NCBI RefSeq assembly: GCF_030845175.1
Contig: NZ_CP132542.1
Location: 2,267,501-2,331,500 of the forward strand
DNA: 64,000 nucleotides
Direction: 5' to 3'
Source of the DNA: Coralliovum pocilloporae
GTDB lineage: Bacteria; Pseudomonadota; Alphaproteobacteria; Rhizobiales; Cohaesibacteraceae
Shown: in pieces, positions 59,592-64,000 of the stretch
Layout of the letters: every line of letters begins with the position of its first letter
Numbering within the stretch: the stretch's first letter is position 1
Made by a program: the position numbers and the translations under genes
Notes under the pieces: generated by a model
Databases searched by the model: none
Told to the model about the DNA's origin: nothing
The model's input: the letters and a program-made list of their open reading frames with translations, nothing else

Positions 59592-61670
59592 ATGACAAAG
59601 AACCTGCTTCCCCCTCGCGCTGAAAAGCGCCCTGTCACCGCCACCCATCACGGCATCACAAAAACCGACGATTACGACTGGCTCCGGGCCGGGAACTGGC
59701 AGGAGGTTATGCACGACCCATCCGCTCTTCCCGCAGATATCCGCGCCTATCTTGAGGCAGAGAACGCCTATACCGAAGAGCAGATGGCCGATACGGACGC
59801 GCTTCAGGAGCAACTCTTCAAGGAGATGAAGGGCCGAATCAAGGAAGATGATTCAAGTGTTCCGGCACCGGATGGCCCTTATGATTACGCCTCACGCTTT
59901 GTTGAAGGCGGGCAGTATCCGATTGCGTATCGCATCGTGCGTGACACCGGTGAGGAGGCCGTGCTTCTTGATGGCAACAGGGAAGCGGAAGGCGTTGATT
60001 ATTTCCGCCTTGCTGCTCTCTCTCACAGCCCGGATCATGCCTTTATGGCCTGGTCTGTTGATGACAAGGGATCAGAATATTTCACCATCCGTATTCGGGA
60101 TATCGAAACGGGGCAGGATCTGGACGATGTCATTGAACGGACCACCGGCGGCATGGTCTGGTCGGCGGACAGCCAAACCCTGTTCTACACATGGCAGGAC
60201 GATAATCATCGCCCCTGCAAGGTCTACAGGCACCGGCTCGGCACTGCGTCATCAGAAGATGTTCTGATCTATGAGGAGCAGGACCCGGGCTTCTTTGTCG
60301 GTCTCGGAAAGACCCAGTCCGGTGCATACATCATGATTGACTGCCATGATCATGATACATCGGAAGTCCATCTGATCCCTGCTGATAAACCTGATACTGC
60401 GCCGGTTCTGATGGCAGAGCGGGTAAGGGAGCAGGAATATGCCGTGGACCATGCTGGAGATACATTCTTCATCCTGACCAATCGGGACGGCGCGGAAGAT
60501 TTCAAGCTGATGACAGCGCCTGCAGAGGCTCCGGGGCGGGAGAACTGGCAGGATCTTGTTCCACATCAGTCCGGGTGTCTGATTCTCAGCCATTGCAGCT
60601 ATCGCAATCACCTGGTGCGACTGGAGCGGCAGGACGGTCTGCCCCGCATCGTGATCCGTCGCCTCAGCGATGGCGAGGAGCATGCGGTCAGTTTTGACGA
60701 GGAAGCCTACGGTCTTGGCATGTCATCCGGCTATGAGTTCGATACCACGAGCTTCCGGTTCACTTACTCATCCATGACCACGCCTGCGCAGACATTCGAT
60801 TATGACATGGAAAGCCGGGCCCGGGTTTTGAGGAAACAGCAGGAGATCCCGAGCGGGCACAATCCCGATGACTATGTGACCCGGCGGCTGATGGCTCCGT
60901 CTCATGATGGCGAACTGGTGCCGGTGACGCTGTTGTACCGCAAGGATACAAAGCTTGATGGAACGGCTCCCTGCCTGCTCTATGGGTACGGGTCCTATGG
61001 TATCGCTATCCCGGCCGGTTTCAGCATCACGCCGCTGTCGCTGGTGGACCGCGGATTTGTCTATGCCATCGCCCATATTCGCGGTGGCAAGGAGAAGGGT
61101 TTCCGCTGGTATCTGGATGGTCGGAAAGACAGGAAGATCAACACGTTCCTTGATTTCATCGCCGCCGGTGATCATCTGGTGTCGGAAGGTTTCACCTCCA
61201 GAGGCCGGATTGTTGCCGAGGGCGGGTCTGCTGGTGGCATGCTGATGGGGGCGGTTGCCAATATGAGGCCGGATCTGTTTTCCGGCATTCTGGCGCTGGT
61301 GCCCTTTGTTGATGTACTCAACACCATTCTCGATGACACTTTGCCTCTCACACCGCCGGAATGGCCGGAATGGGGTAATCCGATTACGTCCCCGGATGAT
61401 TATCGGTATATCGCGTCCTACAGCCCCTATGATCAGGTTTCGGCCCAGGACTATCCGGCAATCTTTGCCATTGGCGGGCTCACTGATCCGCGCGTGACCT
61501 ATTGGGAACCGGCAAAATGGGTGGCCAGGCTGCGGGACACGAGAACGGATGACAATCTGCTGCTGCTGAAGATCAATATGGGGTCAGGCCATGGTGGTGC
61601 CTCGGGTCGGTTTGACCGTCTGAAGGAAACCGCGCTCGAATATGCCTTCGCGCTGAAAGTTTCGGGCTGA
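59592..61670 (+). CDS. ptrB: Oligopeptidase B (prolyl oligopeptidase family, S9)
   Basis: 692 residues from the ATG at 59592. An N-terminal beta-propeller (about 1-410: TKTDDYDWLRAGNWQEV, RIRDIETGQDL, FYTWQDDNHRPCKVYRH) caps an alpha/beta hydrolase domain. The catalytic Ser is near residue 546 in AEGGSAGGMLMGAVANMRP. Asp is in IGGLTDPRVTYWEPAKW and His in NMGSGHGGASGR. It cleaves short peptides after Arg/Lys in the cytoplasm. HIRGGKEKGFRWYLDG is typical of this family. The stop is 31 bases before the convergent hybrid kinase gene. Confidence 0.93.
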   Translation: MTKNLLPPRAEKRPVTATHHGITKTDDYDWLRAGNWQEVMHDPSALPADIRAYLEAENAYTEEQMADTDALQEQLFKEMKGRIKEDDSSVPAPDGPYDYASRFVEGGQYPIAYRIVRDTGEEAVLLDGNREAEGVDYFRLAALSHSPDHAFMAWSVDDKGSEYFTIRIRDIETGQDLDDVIERTTGGMVWSADSQTLFYTWQDDNHRPCKVYRHRLGTASSEDVLIYEEQDPGFFVGLGKTQSGAYIMIDCHDHDTSEVHLIPADKPDTAPVLMAERVREQEYAVDHAGDTFFILTNRDGAEDFKLMTAPAEAPGRENWQDLVPHQSGCLILSHCSYRNHLVRLERQDGLPRIVIRRLSDGEEHAVSFDEEAYGLGMSSGYEFDTTSFRFTYSSMTTPAQTFDYDMESRARVLRKQQEIPSGHNPDDYVTRRLMAPSHDGELVPVTLLYRKDTKLDGTAPCLLYGYGSYGIAIPAGFSITPLSLVDRGFVYAIAHIRGGKEKGFRWYLDGRKDRKINTFLDFIAAGDHLVSEGFTSRGRIVAEGGSAGGMLMGAVANMRPDLFSGILALVPFVDVLNTILDDTLPLTPPEWPEWGNPITSPDDYRYIASYSPYDQVSAQDYPAIFAIGGLTDPRVTYWEPAKWVARLRDTRTDDNLLLLKINMGSGHGGASGRFDRLKETALEYAFALKVSG

Positions 61671-61700
61671 GAGTACAACTCCGAAAAGCGCGTGCGGTTT

Positions 61701-63902
61701 TCACGGTGAAAGAGCACGCTCCAGAAAGACCCGGAGAACATCCGGGTCAATCGGCTTGTGCATAAGGCTGATGTCTTCCCGGCTGCAAAGCTCATGCAGC
61801 CTGCCGTCGCGATTGGCCGTGATGAGACAGGCCGGAATCCTGCCATGGCGGTTGCGGAGATCCCTGATAGCGTCTGTGCCAAGCGCTGCATCATCCAGCT
61901 GGTAATCGGCAATGATGACATCCGGGGCGATGTCCACTTCCTTCAGCACTTCCTCCGCTTCGGCCTGGCTGGCACAGGGCAGCACATCCAGCCCCCAGTT
62001 CTCCATGGTGATGGTAAGGGCGGAGCGGAGCTCTTCATCATTCTCGATCAGAACGGCAATGTGATGGTCAAGCGGGATGGCGTTCAGCACCCTGAATTCT
62101 GCCGGTTTCAGGGTCTGGTCAGCACTTGAGCGCGGCAGTTCCACACTGAAGCACGTGCCGCGCCCTACATGGGAGGTCAATTGCAGAGGCTGGTTCAGAA
62201 GGCGGCAGGCTCTGTCGACAATGGCCAGGCCGAGCCCCATGCCTTCTGACGGACTGGCTGACGCATTCAGCCGGTGAAACTCATCAAAGACCTTATCCTG
62301 CTGATCTTCCGGTATGCCGGGGCCGGTATCCCAGACCTCGAGGCGGACGGTGGATTTCCGATGCCGGACGCCAATCAGCACCTTGCCATGTTCCGTATAG
62401 CGAATGGCGTTCGAGGCGAGGTTCTGCAGGATCCGCCGCAGATAGGAGGCATCGCTGTCCACCAGAGCCCGGCAGGGGACCACCCGAAATTCAAGGCCGC
62501 TCTGGCGAGCCAATGGTTCCAGCTCATCGTGGATCTGCGCCAGCATGTCATTGAGATTGATTGTTGAGATATCAACAGAGGCCAGGCCTGAATCGAGCTT
62601 GGAGATATCAAGAAGAGCGCTCAGGATGCTTTCCACACTCACCAGCGCGTTGCCAGCCTTTGACAGGCGCTCCTTCAGGTCCGGGCTTTCCAGATCGGTC
62701 TCAAGGGAAGCCACATAGAGTTTGGCTGCGGAAAGGGGCTGCAACAGGTCGTGACTGGCTGCAGCCACAAATCGTGATTTTGATGCGTTGGCCCGCTCCG
62801 CCTCAGACAGGGCATCCTCAAGATCCAGCGTCCGCTCGGCAACCCGCTGTTCCAGCATTTCATTCACCTGACTGATGGCGCGAACCGCAGCCCGTTCGGC
62901 AGACACATCGGTGAAACTGATCACAAAACCCTTGTCTGGCATCTGCTGGGCGAAGACGGCCAGAGTGCGATCCCGATCTATCCCGATTTCAAAAGAAAGC
63001 GGTGCACGTGCCGTCTTGCGGGAGACCCAGTGCTGGATCGTGTCCTGATCGGCCCTGTCGAGAAACCGTACCTGCCTGCGGATCTGGTCATAGAGAGAAG
63101 AGAAATGCGTGCCGATCTGAAGGCGATGGGCCGGGATGGAGAGCAGTTCTCCGACACGGCGGTTACGACCCACAAGGCGGTTCTGGTCATCAAAGATACA
63201 GACACCCTGATTGAGATGTTCAAGCGTGGCCTTGATCAGCTGCGCCTGATCGTCCAGCAGCCGGTCACGTTCCTGGCGCTCCAGCCGCATCATGTCGGTG
63301 ATGTCGGTCTGCAGGATAACCGTGCCGCCATCAGTGGTCCGGTGTTCACTGACCTGAAGCCATCGTGTCCCCGCCATCCGGACATTGAAGACCGCATGCT
63401 TGTCCTTGTGCCGTGCCAGGCGATAGGCCTCCCAGCCGGCCGAGGTTTCTCCTTCAGGCAGAGCCAGATAGGGACTGTTGGCGACCAGATGAACATAATG
63501 TTCAAATCTGAGACCCGGCTTGAACAGGTGGTGGATGTCGATCATATGCTGGCCGAACCGGCTGTTGCTCATCACCAGCTCGTCTTCGGCGTTGAACAGG
63601 GCAAAGCCTTCTTCGACCGTCTCAATAGCATTGGCCAGATTGGCCCGGGCCAGTTCTGTTTCGGCATTGGCATGGGCAAGCTTGGCATTGGATTCGTTGA
63701 GAAGGTCCAGTGCCCGTTCCAGCTCCCGGGTTCTCAGTCGCACCTCATCCTCGAGCAGTACAGCACGCTGAAACTGGGTATAGGCCGCACCGGATGCTTC
63801 CGTGCTCTGCTCCACCCGCCGCATCAGGGTTTCGGTGATCTTGAGCAGCTTTTCGTTCTGACGTTCCAGAGAATCCTGTGGATCAATCAGGTCGCGGGAC
63901 AT
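61701..63902 (-). CDS. NahK/ErcS'-type hybrid histidine kinase with receiver
   Basis: 733 residues. An N-terminal coiled coil (about 10-85) is followed by PAS-like domains (about 85-210 and 215-340, with GFALFNAEDELVMSN and GVCIFDDQNRLVGRN). The HisKA domain follows (phospho-His in FVAAASHDLLQPLSAAKLY), then the HATPase with NLASNAIRYTEHG, WDTGPGIP and GMGLGLAIVDRAC. The C-terminal receiver (about 615-730) has the phosphoacceptor Asp in VIIADYQLDD and the Lys in LMHKPID. NahK-like kinases often pair with FIST or haem-NO sensor proteins. Here the preceding gene is a probable FIST protein with 19 bases between them. Confidence 0.93.
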   Translation of the reverse strand: MSRDLIDPQDSLERQNEKLLKITETLMRRVEQSTEASGAAYTQFQRAVLLEDEVRLRTRELERALDLLNESNAKLAHANAETELARANLANAIETVEEGFALFNAEDELVMSNSRFGQHMIDIHHLFKPGLRFEHYVHLVANSPYLALPEGETSAGWEAYRLARHKDKHAVFNVRMAGTRWLQVSEHRTTDGGTVILQTDITDMMRLERQERDRLLDDQAQLIKATLEHLNQGVCIFDDQNRLVGRNRRVGELLSIPAHRLQIGTHFSSLYDQIRRQVRFLDRADQDTIQHWVSRKTARAPLSFEIGIDRDRTLAVFAQQMPDKGFVISFTDVSAERAAVRAISQVNEMLEQRVAERTLDLEDALSEAERANASKSRFVAAASHDLLQPLSAAKLYVASLETDLESPDLKERLSKAGNALVSVESILSALLDISKLDSGLASVDISTINLNDMLAQIHDELEPLARQSGLEFRVVPCRALVDSDASYLRRILQNLASNAIRYTEHGKVLIGVRHRKSTVRLEVWDTGPGIPEDQQDKVFDEFHRLNASASPSEGMGLGLAIVDRACRLLNQPLQLTSHVGRGTCFSVELPRSSADQTLKPAEFRVLNAIPLDHHIAVLIENDEELRSALTITMENWGLDVLPCASQAEAEEVLKEVDIAPDVIIADYQLDDAALGTDAIRDLRNRHGRIPACLITANRDGRLHELCSREDISLMHKPIDPDVLRVFLERALSP

Positions 63903-63921
63903 ACCAAAGGCGCTCCATTCA

Positions 63922-64000
63922 TCAGTCTGTGGCCTGACTGTCCTCGGGGGGATAGATGGCCACCCCGGTCAGCGTCTGGTTTACATGCATGGAATTGACC
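63922..64000 (-). CDS. C-terminal end of a probable FIST-domain sensor protein (partial)
   Basis: Only the last 25 residues are in the window (N-terminus off the right edge). They read VNSMHVNQTLTGVAIYPPED and end in SQATD before a TGA at 63924-63922. FIST proteins commonly close with a similar NQT-x-T hydrophobic strand, and a FIST gene often precedes NahK-type kinases in alphaproteobacteria, so this is a fair guess from context plus sequence. The stop is 19 bases before the kinase ATG, with GGAG just ahead of it. Confidence 0.5.
   Translation of the reverse strand, partial: VNSMHVNQTLTGVAIYPPEDSQATD

Overview
The window reads as a chromosomal segment of an alphaproteobacterium, most likely of the order Hyphomicrobiales (Rhizobiales). 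The evidence is a set of lineage-typical small families (DUF4170, DUF2093, DUF6101, and a probable DUF2267 protein), the order hisS-hisZ-hisG, an LPS block (IMPase/CysQ-like, DUF4170, DUF374 acyltransferase, waaA, lpxK, DUF2093), a CheZ of the alphaproteobacterial type, and copies of the rhizobial intergenic palindrome with the core GCGCCAAAGTGG. Genus cannot be fixed from sequence reading. Genes are dense on both strands. I see no phage, transposase, rRNA, tRNA or CRISPR array.

Layout. 1-5800: end of a beta-helix protein, two L,D-transpeptidase paralogues, a DUF2927 protein, cheZ, a cupin and a basic exported protein. 5868-11564: tagI, the hisS-hisZ-hisG operon and a Tat-exported NagZ-like glycosidase. 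11630-14682: exported superoxide dismutase, a small gene behind a structured leader or sRNA, a PEP mutase/isocitrate lyase family enzyme and DUF6101, with an 18-bp perfect hairpin between the last two. 14995-20734: pmbA followed by the LPS block. 20829-25606: a cation efflux carrier and its divergent MerR regulator around a classic 19-bp-spacer operator, a GGDEF-EAL protein and a MATE exporter. 25759-29910: glutathione-dependent formaldehyde oxidation (class III ADH and S-formylglutathione hydrolase) with two genes between. 30143-35892: a di-haem peroxidase translationally coupled to a membrane GGDEF-EAL protein, then a PAS-GGDEF-EAL protein. 35849-39881: heteromeric methylmalonyl-CoA mutase. 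40230-48622: an orphan LuxR regulator and assorted housekeeping genes (DUF4332, DUF853/HerA-like ATPase, degenerate receiver, M20 peptidase, LOG protein, haloacid dehalogenase, class IV aminotransferase). 48869-50297: three tandem small exported four-cysteine proteins. 50567-52454: a PAS-only protein coupled to a chemoreceptor with no periplasmic domain. 52533-56873: cytosolic SOD and a glycan cluster (GT4, WecB, GT2, unknown). 57410-64000: a HisA-like paralogue, a universal stress protein behind a perfect FNR/FixK box, a DUF6134 protein, oligopeptidase B, and a NahK-like hybrid kinase preceded by the end of a probable FIST protein.

Themes. Much of the window handles signalling and redox or respiratory state: three bifunctional c-di-GMP enzymes, a probable split aerotaxis receptor, CheZ, a peroxidase-c-di-GMP gene pair, an anaerobox-controlled USP, two SODs and formaldehyde detoxification. 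The best candidate for something undescribed is the tandem trio of exported four-cysteine proteins (48869-50297). Each is preceded at 56-61 bases by the same 22-base element. Next in interest are the structured RNA at 12766-12896, whose terminator hairpin contains the ribosome binding site of the following small gene, and the HisA paralogue carrying Glu in place of the catalytic Asp8.
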